Positions 12,645-24,412 of a DNA stretch of 64,000 bases are shown piece by piece; the first letter of the stretch is position 1; the number at the start of each line of letters is the position of its first letter. The notes under the pieces are model-generated. The model was not told the origin of the DNA. It saw nothing but the letters and a program-made list of their open reading frames with translations, and did no database searches. Location of the stretch: NCBI RefSeq assembly GCF_037975245.1, contig NC_092573.1, positions 7,924,501 through 7,988,500 of the forward strand. The letters run 5' to 3'. Position numbers and translations under genes: made by a program. The stretch comes from Apostichopus japonicus (taxonomy: Eukaryota; Echinodermata; Holothuroidea; Aspidochirotida; Stichopodidae).

Positions 12645-12771
12645 AGATTGATGTTGTTCGAGGAAAGCTTGAGGAAGCTTTTCTGCAAAGAGGTTCGAAG
12701 ATGTCAGCAAGCTCTATACAGAGGATTGTCGGTTCATGCCTCCAGGCCAACCACTCATTAGTGGTAGAGAA
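12645..12771 (+). pseudogene. DUF4440 (SnoaL-like) protein, N-terminal exon with frameshift
   Basis: This codes the start of a DUF4440 / NTF2-like fold protein. The first frame reads IDVVRGKLEEAF; at the T-run 12679-12682 the reading shifts by one base to AKRFEDVSKLYTEDC and then RFMPPGQPLISGRE. LYTEDCxxMPPGxPxxxGRE is the family signature around the active-site pocket. It ends in phase 1 at GAAG|GTGAGT, matching the phase of the next exon. The acceptor is uncertain (12644 or 12646) because an in-frame stop lies just upstream. The frameshift makes it a pseudogene unless it is a sequencing error. No intact first exon was found. Confidence 0.7.
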
Positions 12772-13582
12772 GGTGAGTTGATGAAACAGAACACCATGTA
12801 GAGATATTGGCTGTACAGTCTCCTTGGTATTCTGTGAGTACCGATATATCTTGTGAGTATCGCGTATGTCTAATTTGTTTCATATATGCCTACTGTGTTT
12901 AAACATATACACTTTTCAACGTATGATGTTGTAGTTAATATAACTATAACGTTAGTTTGACTGTTTGGAATATGACGTTGTTTCAATGAATGAATGAGTA
13001 ATACATTATAATGTTTTGTTGTTGTTGTATAATTACGTTGTCCATGTTCCGAAATGACCAATACGACGAAAAGTGTGGACATGAAACTTGTTCCATATCT
13101 CCATATCTCATAATGATCAATGTTATACACAAAATGGTTCGGACATTGTTATATTATACATACCCTGTAAATCGCCAACATATCATAATGGTGAGCGCTT
13201 CCAATGGCGTATATATACGATATGACGTGTTGGACAATGGTGTTGTCTAAATGAAGTGATCAATAAATGATCACAGTGTACTAAGTTCTTGGGTCTTTTT
13301 CTTGTTGACCACAACGAAACATATAGCTAACTTGTGATTGTTAAGTAATCCGAACCAAAACAGAATATGCTTTCTCTGTATACTGATGTGCATTTGCTCC
13401 TTGAATGATTTTAAGTAAGCCATTCTGATAACACAGTGTGTCTCTATACATAACCACATTTCGCTCAATAGCACCACGTGTCTCTCTCTCTCTAACTCTC
13501 TCCACTCCTGGCCACCACCCCCTCCCCTTCCCCGTCCTCCTCATTGCTCCCGCTAACTCTAACTTGTTATTGTTGTCTAAAG

Positions 13583-13736
13583 GACTATGTGCAGCCGCAA
13601 CTCAAATGTGGGCTGGAGGTATCAGAACTATCAAACTAGAAATGGAAGAAGCAGTTGGTCTTGGAGGTGACTGGGCCTACTCTAGAGGGTTCGTTACATT
13701 TCTCTTGGAAGACGGTTCTGTCGCAATGCCCGGAAA
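13583..13736 (+). CDS. DUF4440 (SnoaL-like) protein, second exon
   Basis: This continues the DUF4440 domain after TAAAG|GACT in phase 1. It reads ATQMWAGGIRTIKLE, then GDWAYSRGFVTFLLEDG and PGK. The GDxAYxxGxxTxxxxDGxxxxxGKY pattern is typical of the beta-sheet half of this NTF2-like family. The frame is fully open and ends in phase 2 at GGAAA|GTAAGT. The last exon, which should carry a W-K-rich strand and the C-terminus, is not found before the LINE at 14613, so the gene is truncated, interrupted or continues far away. The function of the animal DUF4440 proteins is not established; the fold binds small molecules. Confidence 0.7.
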
Positions 13737-13892
13737 GTAAGTTATATCTCACTTCTGGACATATTAAAATATGAGTATTATTTCAACAAGTAATATACAA
13801 TCAATAAATGATACATGACGTTGAGCGGCTAATGTGTCCTTCTTCTAGAGGTTCATGTTTTACGTGTCTGTGCGGGTGTGTGTGTGTGTGCG

Positions 13893-14073
13893 TTTGTGTT
13901 GCTATCTGAGGGAGGACTTGAACAAAAGAATTTCAGGTCCTCGGTTGTGATTTCTAAAGAATCACCACGTCCTCGGAAGAATTCTATTGTATGGGGTATT
14001 GTTAAAGTTAGGGTACGTGGATTTGAACAATGGAAAATACAATGGGGTCCTCGGTCTGAATGAAACACAAACA
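13893..14073. mobile_element. Second copy of the microsatellite-nested MITE-like element, inverted
   Basis: This is the reverse complement of 7641-7819 with few changes. It is flanked on the left by a GT-rich tract (13876-13890) and on the right by (GT)n followed by a poly(G) run. Both copies therefore sit inside simple repeats, which suggests a preference for, or generation of, microsatellite flanks. Confidence 0.75.
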
Positions 14074-14401
14074 TGTGTGTGTGTGTGGAGGGGGGGGGGG
14101 GGTACATAACACTGCCGTAATTAGAGGTTCGATCAGCTGGTTTGCATATTCAGTGCCATTCAAGTTACACGTACAAAAAGCATACCTCGTGAGTACAACG
14201 ATGAATTTTCTCTTGAGTGATTAATTATTAATCACACTTTATGTTTTTATCAAACAGATGCACTTTCTTCAATTATGTTGCTTCTGTTACCTGGAAATAT
14301 AACGTATGTCACGCAAACGCGCAATAATGAATCGCCAAATTCTTCTGAAACAACAAGGTCACATTCTCCTTGACCCCAATAAACGAAGTTTTAATATTTG
14401 T

Positions 14402-14616
14402 GGTTTGTGAATCTGTTAATGGGAGGGTTGAGTGTTGTTAGGGTGGAGATATGGGGGTGGGAAGGGGATTCAGATGAGAGTATCATGCCATACGGTTAAG
14501 ACTTCGTGTTCACATTCGTTTGTGGCCTGTGAGGTTTCTTAATTGGAGGGGTGAGGGTTATTAAGGTGATATATTGAGGTGGGTGGGGTGTGTAGTCAGA
14601 ATGAGTATCATGCCTT
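14402..14616. repeat. Imperfect direct duplication of ~100 bp before a LINE
   Basis: The stretch 14402-14495 is repeated imperfectly at about 14520-14616, each ending GAGTATCATGCC. The LINE body begins directly after the second unit. Confidence 0.55.
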
Positions 14617-17102
14617 ACGTGTCATCTACCTCGGGCATAGTTTGTGACGACATTTCGGATCATTTCCCTGTTTTTACTATTGTTGACATTGACAATGTTA
14701 AAACTAGTATTCCGTCAATTACTTTAAGGAGGCACGTTAATCCAGCAACTATACGGTTATTTCGGTCTGCTATTGAAAACGAAACTTGGCAAGATGTCTT
14801 TTATGGCAATGATGTAAACGTTGCATTTGATCAGTTTAATAAAATATTTAGTAAGCATTTAAACAACTGTCTTCCGTATGTTCCTAGTACAAAGAAGGGT
14901 ATTAGTGACAAGAATGACTGGATGACTCCTGCCATCCTTAATTCTTGCCGTACAAAGAATCGTCTATATAAAAAATATCTCCGTAGCCGTACTGCAAACA
15001 ACTTGAACGACTACAAACGTTTTCGTAATCGTCTTACGTCTGTTATCAGGCTGGCCAAAAAGTCTAACTACACCAATATGTTTAATAATAACAACCAGGA
15101 TGCGAAAAGTATGTGGCGGTCAATAGATACCCTTTTACATGGTCGACAAGCTAATCGCACTCCTGAACAGATTAATTATCAGGGGGTCAGTTTTTCTAAT
15201 CCATTGGATATTGGAAACATTTTTAATGATTATTTTACTACTATTGGTCCAGCCACTCAACATAAGATTCCTAATGTTAATTCTCACTACAAAATGTACC
15301 TGCAAGCACCAGTCATTGACTCTTTATTCATATACCTGCGACAAGAGATGAGGTCTTTAAAGTACTTCTATCACTCAAGCCATCCGCTGCTGGTTTTGAT
15401 GGTGTTTCTGCTATTATTGTAAAACATGTTGCCCATTCATTATGTATTCCACTCACATATCTTTGTAATCTCTCTTTTGAGCTTGGTGTTGTCCCCACAT
15501 CTTTAAAAATAGCTCGAGTTGTTCCTGTATTTAAGGCCGGTGAAAAGGAATCCGTGAATAATTATAGACCCATTTCAGTTCTCCCATGTTTCTCCAAGGT
15601 AATCGAAAAAATAATGTTCTCACGGTTATATAACTTTATTGCTAAGCATAATTTACTGTATAACTATCAATTTGGTTTCCTTCCTGGCCGCTCAACTACA
15701 CATGCTGTTTTACATTTTACTTGTAAAGTTATGGAAGCTTTCGAAAATAATCAGTATGCTTCTGGTATATTTCTGGATCTGTCGAAGGCGTTTGATACCC
15801 TTGACCATAACATTTTACTTGAAAAACTTAGTCATTATGGAATCCGGGGAACTGTACTTCAGTGGTTCAAAAGCTATCTTGCTGATCGTCACCAGTTTGT
15901 TGTTATTAATAATATAAATTCTGTTTCTAAGCCAATTAAGTTTGGTGTTCCTCAAGGGTCCATACTTGGTCCATTGTTGTTTATAATTTATGTTAATGAC
16001 CTCTATAGAGCCAGCAACAAATTTCATATAATCTCTTATGCTGATGATACCAACCTGTTCTTTTCCAGTAATGACATTAATTTTCTATTGGATACTATAC
16101 AGAATGAGTTTACATATATTCGTGATTGGTTTTGTGCAAATAAATTGTCACTAAATGTTAAAAAAAATACCTCTATTGTGTTTAGTACACCTTCAAAGCA
16201 CTTAAATCCTAACATTAATAGTATCAGACTTTGCGGTGTTGATGTTATGCTGTCTAAGACTACTAAATTTCTTGGGGTTTATATAGATAATCATCTTTCT
16301 TGGAATAATCATATTCAGAATATTTGTATGAAAGTGTCTAAAGGCGCTGGAGTTCTTAATAGACTTCGCCAAATCATTCCCAGAAGCACATTGGTCACTT
16401 TGTATAATACACTCATACTTCCCTATCTTACATATTGTAATGTTATTTGGGGCAGTACCCATGCCTCTAGAATTCAACCCCTTTACTTACTTCAAAAGAG
16501 AGCCATTCGTTATATTTGTAATGCGGATTACCTCCAGCATACAGCACCCCTGTTTACTACTCTTAACGCTCTTAGTATCTATGATATAAATCGTTACTAT
16601 GTTGGTATTTTTATTTTCAATTGGTTACATGATAATGCTCCGTCGACTTTTCGCAATTATTTTCAGTTACGTAACGATCCTTATCCCAACCGTGCGCCAA
16701 ATCAATTGACTGTTCCTTACTTTAGACTTAAGTCTGCACAACTTGGTATTCGTTATGTCGGCGTAAAACTTTGGAATTCCCTCCCTACTACTATTACTGG
16801 TTGTAAAACTCTGAACACCTTCAAAAAACGTCTTAAAGAGTATCTTATATCAAACTATCATTGATTTTGTATTTTCCTTTCTTTGCCATCTTTGTTCTGT
16901 TTTCTCTGTATACTTAAGCTTTCTTTCTATGTCTTATTTGTAAAGGGGTGTCAACGTAAACAAGCTCTGCAGAGCTTCTTGCTGGCACTCCTCAATCTCT
17001 TGTTCTCTTGTACATTTACCCACGTCTATTGTCATAATTGCATACTTTAATGCGAGAGATTGAAATAAAGTCTTATGAATTGAATTGAATTGAATTGAAT
17101 TC
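14613..17102 (+). mobile_element. Jockey/CR1-group non-LTR retrotransposon, 5'-truncated, one frameshift
   Basis: The 5' end is cut inside the APE-type endonuclease, leaving its last motif SDHFPVF. The linker frame (to about 15330) shifts by one base, then the reverse transcriptase follows: NYRPISVLPCFSKVIEK, then LDLSKAFDTLDH, GVPQGSILGPLLF, the catalytic YADDTNLFF, and KFLG. The C-terminal region ends ...RLKEYLISNYH at 16861. The 3' end is AATAAAGTCTTATGAATTGAA followed by GAATT repeats, and LINEs of this group often end in short tandem repeats. The family name is inferred from the motifs; Daphne/Crack-like clades are the alternatives. Confidence 0.9.
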
Positions 17103-17152
17103 TGTTCCGGTTTAGGTTATACAGACGCTTTCCGGCCATCGTTAGTTGCATG

Positions 17153-17740
17153 CAAAGGCGGCGGAAGCACTTTTAATCTGGGGGGGGGGGGTGGGGCACC
17201 GACGTCGGAGGGCACTTTGCAGAAATTCGATTGTACTGATGCAGCCTGATATTTAGTACCCTTTATAACTCTTATTGTATTATCTTATTTGCGTATACAC
17301 ATCCCTCAATCAACGCCCCCCCTCTCAAGTAAAAAATGCATACTAGCACTGCATTATCCAATGTGCAAATTGGGAAACAAGGAACAAGTTTTCTTTCATC
17401 AATCTATGTTTACAAGTTGACGATTGATTGGCGTAACCATTCAGGTACTGACACAAAATGCTAATTGCTAAAGTAGGAATCTGCCGAATTAGAGTTTATT
17501 CTTGTTAAGAGCTTAACAAATATTTTCTATTCTAAATAGCTTTGAGTTTGACCCACAGAAATTCATTAATAGTTCTAAATTAGGATTAGATCTCTTACTC
17601 AAAATATCGCCTACCTAATAATGTGATCAAGAGTACAATTTTTATGTAGAAAAAGGGCACATTTTTAACCTGAGGAAAAGTGTGTGGGGGGGGGGGGGGG
17701 AGGAGCACGTGCCCCAAGTGGCCCGGTTCCGCCGCCCTTG
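17153..17740. mobile_element. hAT-like MITE, copy A
   Basis: It has the terminal inverted repeat CAAAGGCGGCGGAA / CAAGGGCGGCGGAA, flanked by the perfect 8-base duplication GTTGCATG (17145-17152 and 17741-17748). It is non-coding, with G-runs next to both ends. The same family sits in the opposite orientation only 45 bases away (17786-18571), which creates nested palindromes. Confidence 0.88.
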
Positions 17741-17785
17741 GTTGCATGCCTGTAAGTTTACATTGATATAGCCGAGTTTACTAAC

Positions 17786-18571
17786 CAAGGGCGGCGGAAC
17801 CGGGGGGGCACAGGGGGCACGTGCCCCCCCCCCCACTTTTCCTCAGATTAAAAATGTGCCCTTTTTCTACATAAAAATTTCTAAATAAAAAAAAGAGTTT
17901 ACAAAGCGAAACCCACGTCGAATGAATTATTTCGGGAAGTTTTAAATGTTTACTACCACAGGCGTAGGAGCCCAATTTGATTTGGGGGGGGGGGGGGGGG
18001 CTGTAACGACTTGCCCGAAAAATATTACCAACATTTTTCGCGCGCTACGCGCGCGTTCAACATCTTAATGTGCATATCATATAGGCATGCGTTGGTTATT
18101 ACATCGCATGCCAATAACATACAATCATTTGCCGTGTTATAACCCTTCCAAATTGGTTAGAATTATTCAAAAAGTCGTTACAATAATAATCATCATAATA
18201 ATATCAGTTTAACCATTGAAAAACACATAGAAAATTACTTTTCTTTCAGTATTTTGACATATTTCATTTGCTTTCATGCATGTATCGATCGCGTGTGCAG
18301 GGACTTGGACTTTATAATGATTTCACCTCATTTTGTCTTTTTCCTTGTTTCCCAATTTGCACATTAGATACTGCAGTGCTAGTATGCATTGTTTCCTTGA
18401 GGGGGGGGGGGGGGTGGCGTTGATGGAGTGATGTGTATACGCAAATAAGATAATACAATAAGAGTTATGAAGGGTACTAAATATCAGGCTGCATCAGTCC
18501 AATCGAATTTCTGCAAAGTGCCCTTCGACGTTGGTGCCCCCCCCAGATTAAAAGTGCTTCCGCCGCCCTTG
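17786..18571. mobile_element. hAT-like MITE, copy B, inverted relative to copy A
   Basis: It has termini CAAGGGCGGCGGAA and, at the right, TTCCGCCGCCCTTG. The 8-base duplication is TTACTAAC (17778-17785 and 18572-18579). Its left 95 bases match the right end of copy A and its right ~235 bases match the left end of copy A, both inverted. The extra length comes from a piece of another element starting at 17957. Confidence 0.88.
17957..18255. mobile_element. Partial copy of the CATAGGCGTAGGAG-end element inside copy B
   Basis: The left end CACAGGCGTAGGAGCC and the following ~270 bases match 19115-19385, including CTGTAACGACTTGCCCG and a CGCGCGCTACGCGCGC palindrome. The right terminus is missing, so it is truncated. 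Confidence 0.7.
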
Positions 18572-18579
18572 TTACTAAC

Positions 18580-19106
18580 TGTTTATTTATATTTCTTCAC
18601 AGATATTTTGCTCTATGGAAACGAGTTGATGGACAGTTACAACTCTTTACGGATATTTTCAAACCGAATCAAGTAAACTGACGTACCGAAACCGTCATCA
18701 TTTATAATCATATGTAAAACGATTAATGGAGGATGAATTACTAACCCAACAAATCCAAATAAAATTTAAGGTAATAACAACGTTAAAGGATTAAGTGAAA
18801 CCTGACAGCATCTACAGACATGTTATTATCATTTACAGGCGCGTATCCGGGGGGGGGGGGCGTTGGGGCGGACGCACCCATCACTTCTTGAGATTGTTTC
18901 CATCTGCCTGAAAACGCGCGCCCACAACCCTACGCCTCACCCCTCTTATCGCTTCCCGATGAGTAAAGAAACTTAATTAATGACCTTCGCCGTAGTACCA
19001 AGACCTTGACAAAATCCGGCAACACACCACTTCATCGATAACAAGTGATGGGGTTGTGTATTAGTGACGTCTAAAGGTCGTGCACTGATCTACATGGAGT
19101 GTGACC
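18580..19106. other. No gene seen; one single-ended repeat terminus
   Basis: ACCTGACAGCATCTACAGACA at about 18802 matches the ~90-bp unit at 24413-24716. CAGGCGCGTATCCGG plus a G-run at about 18836 looks like a transposon terminus whose partner I cannot find. Confidence 0.4.
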
Positions 19107-19114
19107 ACTCCCGA

Positions 19115-20239
19115 CATAGGCGTAGGAGCCTCATTTGATTTGGGGGGGGGGGGCTGTAACGACTTGCCCGAAAAATATAACCAACATTTTTTTCGCGCGC
19201 TCCGCGCGCGTTCCACACGTTAATGTGCATATCATATAGGCATCCATCAGTTATTACATCACCTGCCAATAACATAAAATCATTTTTCGTGTTATTACCC
19301 TTCCATATTGGTTAGAATTATTGGGGAAGTCCTTACAACAATAATGATAATAATAATAATATAAGTTTAACCATTGAAAAACACATTGCAAATTCTTCTT
19401 CTTTCAGTAGGTGCCAGTGGCGGAGCTAGGGGTATTGGTCAGGGGGGAGAGAATGGTCTGTAGGGGCGCTTTTGACACTATCTAAGCGGAGCGCCACCAC
19501 AGGTTGGCGCGGAGCGTACAGAATTTTTTTGAGTAAAGATACTCCCTAGATCGCCGGAAATGACCCTTTCCGGGCCTTGCTAATTTGCAGATAAACGAAG
19601 AATAAATAGGTGTCATCGCCATTTGTCAGAAAATTGCTACAACAAAATGTGACAAATGTCAATAGGTATTTGAGAGCGCAATAAAAAAGTCAATAATCGC
19701 GATTATGTAAAAAGTGGTAAAAAGCTGAAAAGGGCGCCAGCAGTCCATTTGAGTCCGTCAGGGGGGCATCCGCCCCCTCTGACTGTATGGACGCTCCGCC
19801 ACTGGTAGGTGCCTGCAAAATTCTCAGCATATTGCCCAAATTTTCACCCAAAAAATTTTTAAAAAATGCAAATTATTATTCTTTCAGTAGGTGCCTGAAA
19901 AAAATCTCAGCATATTGCTCGAATTTTCACCAAAATATTTGAAAAACACATTGCAAATTATTCTACTTTCAGTAGGTGCTCGAAAAATTCTCAGCATATT
20001 GCCCGAATTTTTACCCAAAAAATTGAAAAACACATTGCAAATTATTATTCTTTCAGTAGATGCCCGAATAATTCTCAGCATATTGCCGAATTTTCACCCA
20101 CAAAAAAATGAAAAACACATTGCAATTATTATTCTTCCAGTAGGTGCCCGAAAAATTCTCAGCATATTGCCCGAATTTTCACCAAAAGAATTGGTTGGGG
20201 GGCTGCAGCCCCCCAGCCCCCCAGCCTCCTACGCCTATG
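19115..20239. mobile_element. hAT-like element with internal tandem repeats
   Basis: It has a perfect 14-base terminal inverted repeat CATAGGCGTAGGAG and the 8-base target duplication ACTCCCGA (19107-19114 and 20240-20247). The right half is a tandem array of about 84-bp units marked by TTTCAGTAGGTGCC and TTCTCAGCATATTGCC (units near 19401, 19881, 19965, 20050 and 20132). A different hAT MITE (19415-19804) is inserted in the first unit. No transposase is seen. Confidence 0.88.
19415..19804. mobile_element. hAT-like MITE nested in a repeat unit of another hAT-like element
   Basis: It has the inverted ends CAGTGGCGGAGC and the perfect 8-base duplication GTAGGTGC (19407-19414 and 19805-19812). 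The duplicated 8-mer is part of the host repeat unit, so removing the element and one duplication gives a normal ~84-bp unit. This fixes the insertion order. Confidence 0.9.
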
Positions 20240-20555
20240 ACTCCCGACTTTCCAATTTCCCAAGACCAGGCCCCAGAAAATCCCAAGAATTCCCAAGGAC
20301 ACTGTACTGATGGATATCTAGCAATATCTAGAGATATCTAGGCATGAAAATCCCAAGATCTTCCCTAAACTGAATATCGAAGCCTTCAGTGTGTAATGAA
20401 CTTGAAACTGTGCGTCTTTGGAAATGAAAATAATGTGGGGCATAGTAGCGTAACTACTATGGGCTCGGACCGTGCTGAGCCGGGGCCCGACCAAAAGGGG
20501 GCCCTGCTTTATTGATTCACAGAAAAGGGGTACCTCTTTGGATAGGGAGGGCCCG

Positions 20556-22256
20556 TTTTACTCAAGCCATCCGCTGCTGGTTTTGATGGTGTGTCTGCTA
20601 TTATTGTAAAACATGTTGCCCATTCATTATGTATTCCACTCACATATCTTTGTAATCTCTCTTTTGAGCTTGGTGTTGTTTCACATCTTTAAAAATAGCT
20701 CGAGTTGTTCCTGTCTTTAAGGCCGGTTAAAAGGAATCCGTGAATAATTATAGACCCATTTCAGTTCTCCCATGTTTCTCCAAGGTAATCGAAAAAGTAA
20801 TGTTCTCACGGTTATACAACTTTATTGCTAAGCATATTTTACTGTATAACTATCAGTTCGGTTTCCTTCCTGGCCGTTCAACTACACATGCTATTTACAT
20901 TTTACTTGTAAAGTTATGGAAGCTTGCGAAAATAATCAGTATGCTTCTGGTATATTTCTGGATCTGTCGAAGGCGTTTGATACTCTTGATCATAGCATTT
21001 TACTTGACAAACTTGATCATTATGGAATCCGGGGAACTGTACTTCAGTGGGCCAAAAGCTATCTTAGTGATCGTCACCAGTTTGTTGTTATAATTAATAT
21101 AAATTCTGTTTCTAAGCCAATTAAGTTTGGTGTTCCTTAAGGGTCCATACTTGGTCCGATGTTGTTTATAATTTATGTTAATGACCTCTATAGAGCCAGC
21201 AACAAATTTCATATATTCTCGTATGCTGATGATACCAACCTGTTCTTTTCCAGTAATGACATTAATTTTCTATTGGATACTATACAGAATGAGTTTACAT
21301 ATATTCATAATTGGTTTTGTGCAAATAAATTGTCACTCAATGTTAAGAAACCTACCGCTATTGTGTTAGTACACCTTCAAAGCACTTAAATCCTATAGCA
21401 TAAATAGTATCAATTTTTGCGGTGTTGAAGTTATGCTGTCTAAGACTACTAAATTTCTTGGCGTTCATATCGATAATCATCTTTCTTGGTATAATCATAT
21501 TCAGAACATTTGTATGAAAGTGTCTAAAGGCGCTGGAGTTCTTAATAGACTTCGCCAAATCCTTTCCAGAAGCACATTGGTCACTTTGTATAATACACTC
21601 ATACTTCCCTATCTTACGTATTGTATTATGTTTTTTGGGGCAGTACCCATGCCTCTAGAATTCAACCCCTTTATTTACTTCAAAAGAGAGCAATTCGTTA
21701 TATTTGTAATGCGGATTTCCTCCAACATACAGCACCCCTGTTTACTACTCTTAACGCTCTTAGTATCTATGATATAAATCGTTACTATGTTGGTATTTTT
21801 ATTTTCAATTGGTTACATGATAATGTTCCGTCGACTTTTCGCAATTATTTTCAGTTACGTAACGATCCTTATCCCAATTTACTATTCCTTACTTTAAACT
21901 TAGGTCTTCACAACTTGGTATTCGTTATGTTGGCGTAAAACTTTGGAATTCCCTCCCTACTACTATTACTGGTTGTAAAACTTTGAACACCTTCAAAAAA
22001 CGTCTTAAAGAGTATCTTATATCAAACTATCATTGATTTTGTATTTCCTTTCATTGCCATCTTTGTTCTGTTTTCTCTGTACACTTAAGCTTTCATTCCC
22101 TATTTTATTTTTCAAGGGGTGTCAACGTAAACAAGCTCTACACAGCTTCTTGTTGGCTCTCCTCAATTTCTTGTTATCTTGTATACTAACCACGTCTATT
22201 GTCAAAATTGCATACTTTAATACAAGAGATTGAAATAAAGTCTTATGAAATGAATT
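20556..22256 (+). mobile_element. Second, more truncated copy of the Jockey/CR1-group LINE
   Basis: It matches 15373-17095 of the LINE at 14613. It begins at the sequence coding the linker before the reverse transcriptase and keeps NYRPISVLPCFSKVIEK, the YADDTNLFF box and the AATAAAGTCTTATGAA tail. Several frameshifts and a stop in the GVPQGS motif (CCTTAAGGG) inactivate it. It was inserted into, or joined to, a truncated GC-rich repeat end (20450-20550, AGTAGCGTAACTAC). Confidence 0.9.
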
Positions 22257-22259
22257 GAA

Positions 22260-23490
22260 AAAAGAAAGATTCATGTAAGACTGAACAAGACAGTTTTTAT
22301 GTGATACGGAATACGGACATTATAATCATGGGCTCATTGGTTATTAATGTTTGTATCGAGCTGTTTGTGCTATTTATTATGATAATGAAAATTAAGTATA
22401 TAATTTAAAGCCCAATTCCAGCCAATATTGTACTGAGTACAACATCAGGACATATTATTTTTTTGGAAAATTTTTAAAGCAATAAACCAACACCCCACAG
22501 ATTTGAAACTGCGATCATTTGAAAAAAGCAGTGCTTTCATATAATATAATAATAAAAGGTAAGAATAAAGATTCCTTCGGTGTATGTGGTAAGTAAAAAA
22601 TGACAGGAAATTAGGCTTAGATGGAGACAAAGTTTCAGCCGAAATCAGGCCTATGCTTAGGTTTGATAACTGTATTTTTACAGTAGTCTCCATTAAAACT
22701 ACATACTGGGAAATCAAAATTTAAAAAAAAACTTAAGCATCGACTTTTCAATGATTTCACCCAACCAACCGTTCTCTAGTTATGTTCATTGCATGCGGAC
22801 CCATAATGCATTACTGAAATTATTGCAAGTCAAAAACCTATTACATGAGATCTCAAAATAACCGATGTGTAAATGCAACTTGAACGGAAATTATCTTTTC
22901 CGACGATATAGGAGTATGTCTTGGCCAAAAACAATCGTCGTACGCTCTGCGCCAACCGATGGTGGCGCTCCGCTTAGTATCAAGTAGTGTGTTACACCTA
23001 TATGACCTACTGATCCCCCTTGTAACCATTTCTGAGGACGAACTTGCTTGGACCTCCTGATAGGGGTCCCCATGCCCACCAGGCTAACTGGAGTGGCATT
23101 GCACAATAAACGGATTAAAATGATTTATATCAGTCTCATTCCAATTATTCGAATATGTAAAGCAAACTGCAGATATCACATGATATCAGTGAACATGAAA
23201 ATGGCGTTCCAGGATGAACAGCCTCCAAACTGTTTATGTGTGTAGTGTTCGGTTTCGGAAATATCTGGTATTTTAATTCCTTGCGAACTAAATTTTATAG
23301 TAGCCGTTATAAGAGGTTCCAATAATTGTACACCAATAAATTAACTGTTTCTGAATTTTCGAAATTCCCTGACCAAAATTCGTCATCATACTTCCTTCTA
23401 CTCATGCAATTTTGACCGGTCTGTTAGAGGTTGTAGGAGGTTTTTCTATATTGGTTGTCCATAGATGAAATTTTGTGCAACATCATTGGT
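22260..23490. other. No gene seen
   Basis: This is AT-rich sequence with no recognisable domain or repeat terminus. Confidence 0.4.
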
Positions 23491-23513
23491 ATTTTTTGAA
23501 GGTTACAGTATTA

Positions 23514-24412
23514 GAACATTGAATTATGTATTTGCGAAATCCGCAAATGGATGCAGGAGAACTTCCTCAAGTTGAACGATGATAAGACTGAGTTTGTTTT
23601 ATTTGGTTCCAGACAACAACTTTCAAAAGTTCATGTTCCGCATATTACAATTGGGGATTCTGACATTACTCTTGCTGCAAGTGCTCGTAACCTAGGGGTT
23701 ATTTTTGACTCGTCAATGTCTACTTAAGAATCATGTTTCAAATATTGTTCGTTCTGCATCATTTCACACCAGGAACATTGGTAGATTAAGAAAGTACTTA
23801 AATCCTCGTGCCACTGAACAAATTGTACATAGTTTTGTAACCTCCCGGCTTGACATGGGTAATTCCCTCCTTTTTGGCCTTCAACAAGTTCAAATTAATC
23901 GCTTGAAGCGCATTCACAATGCAGCTGCGCGCTTAGTTACTTTAACTAAAAAGAGGTCTCATATAACATCCACTTTGAGCGAATTACACTGGTTGCCGAT
24001 GGATTGCAGAATTAAGTACAAATTGCTTCTTACTGTGTTTAAAGCATTGAATGACTTGGCTCCGGACTATATGTGATGTCTCATCACACCATATAATCCA
24101 TCACGTTAGCGCCGCTCCATCACCAAATTGCTTTTCTCAGTTGCTGCACCTCGCCTTTGGAACAGCCTTCCCATCAAAATCAGATCTTGCATTTTCATTG
24201 GCACAGTTCAAAACATTGCTGAAAACCCACTTGTTCAATGGAGCCTTTGCTTAACTTATTGTTTTGCATTTCATGTTTTCATGTGTAGATTAAGTTGTTT
24301 TGTAGGTTAAGTTGTAATTTTAAGATTTTGTTATTGTAATGCGCCTTGAGCGCCTTGTTTACTTAAGGTAGATTTGTCCGCTGTATAAATCCACATTATT
24401 ATTATTATTATT
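23514..24412 (+). mobile_element. L2-like LINE, 3' fragment
   Basis: It codes only the reverse-transcriptase thumb and C-terminal region: WMQENFLKLNDDKTEFVLFG, then NLGVIFDSSMS, then (after a frameshift) RLKRIHNAAARLV and LHWLPMDCRIKYKLL. The 3' end carries GCGCCTTGAGCGCC and terminal ATT repeats. It is inserted into a ~90-bp tandem repeat, splitting a unit at GGTTACAGTATTA. Confidence 0.85.

Noticed and set aside
17153-18571. A single large foldback transposon
   Set aside because: Each half has its own pair of termini and its own 8-bp target duplication, so these are two insertions.
18467-18676. 69-codon frame
   Set aside because: It lies across the right end of a hAT-like MITE; no domain.
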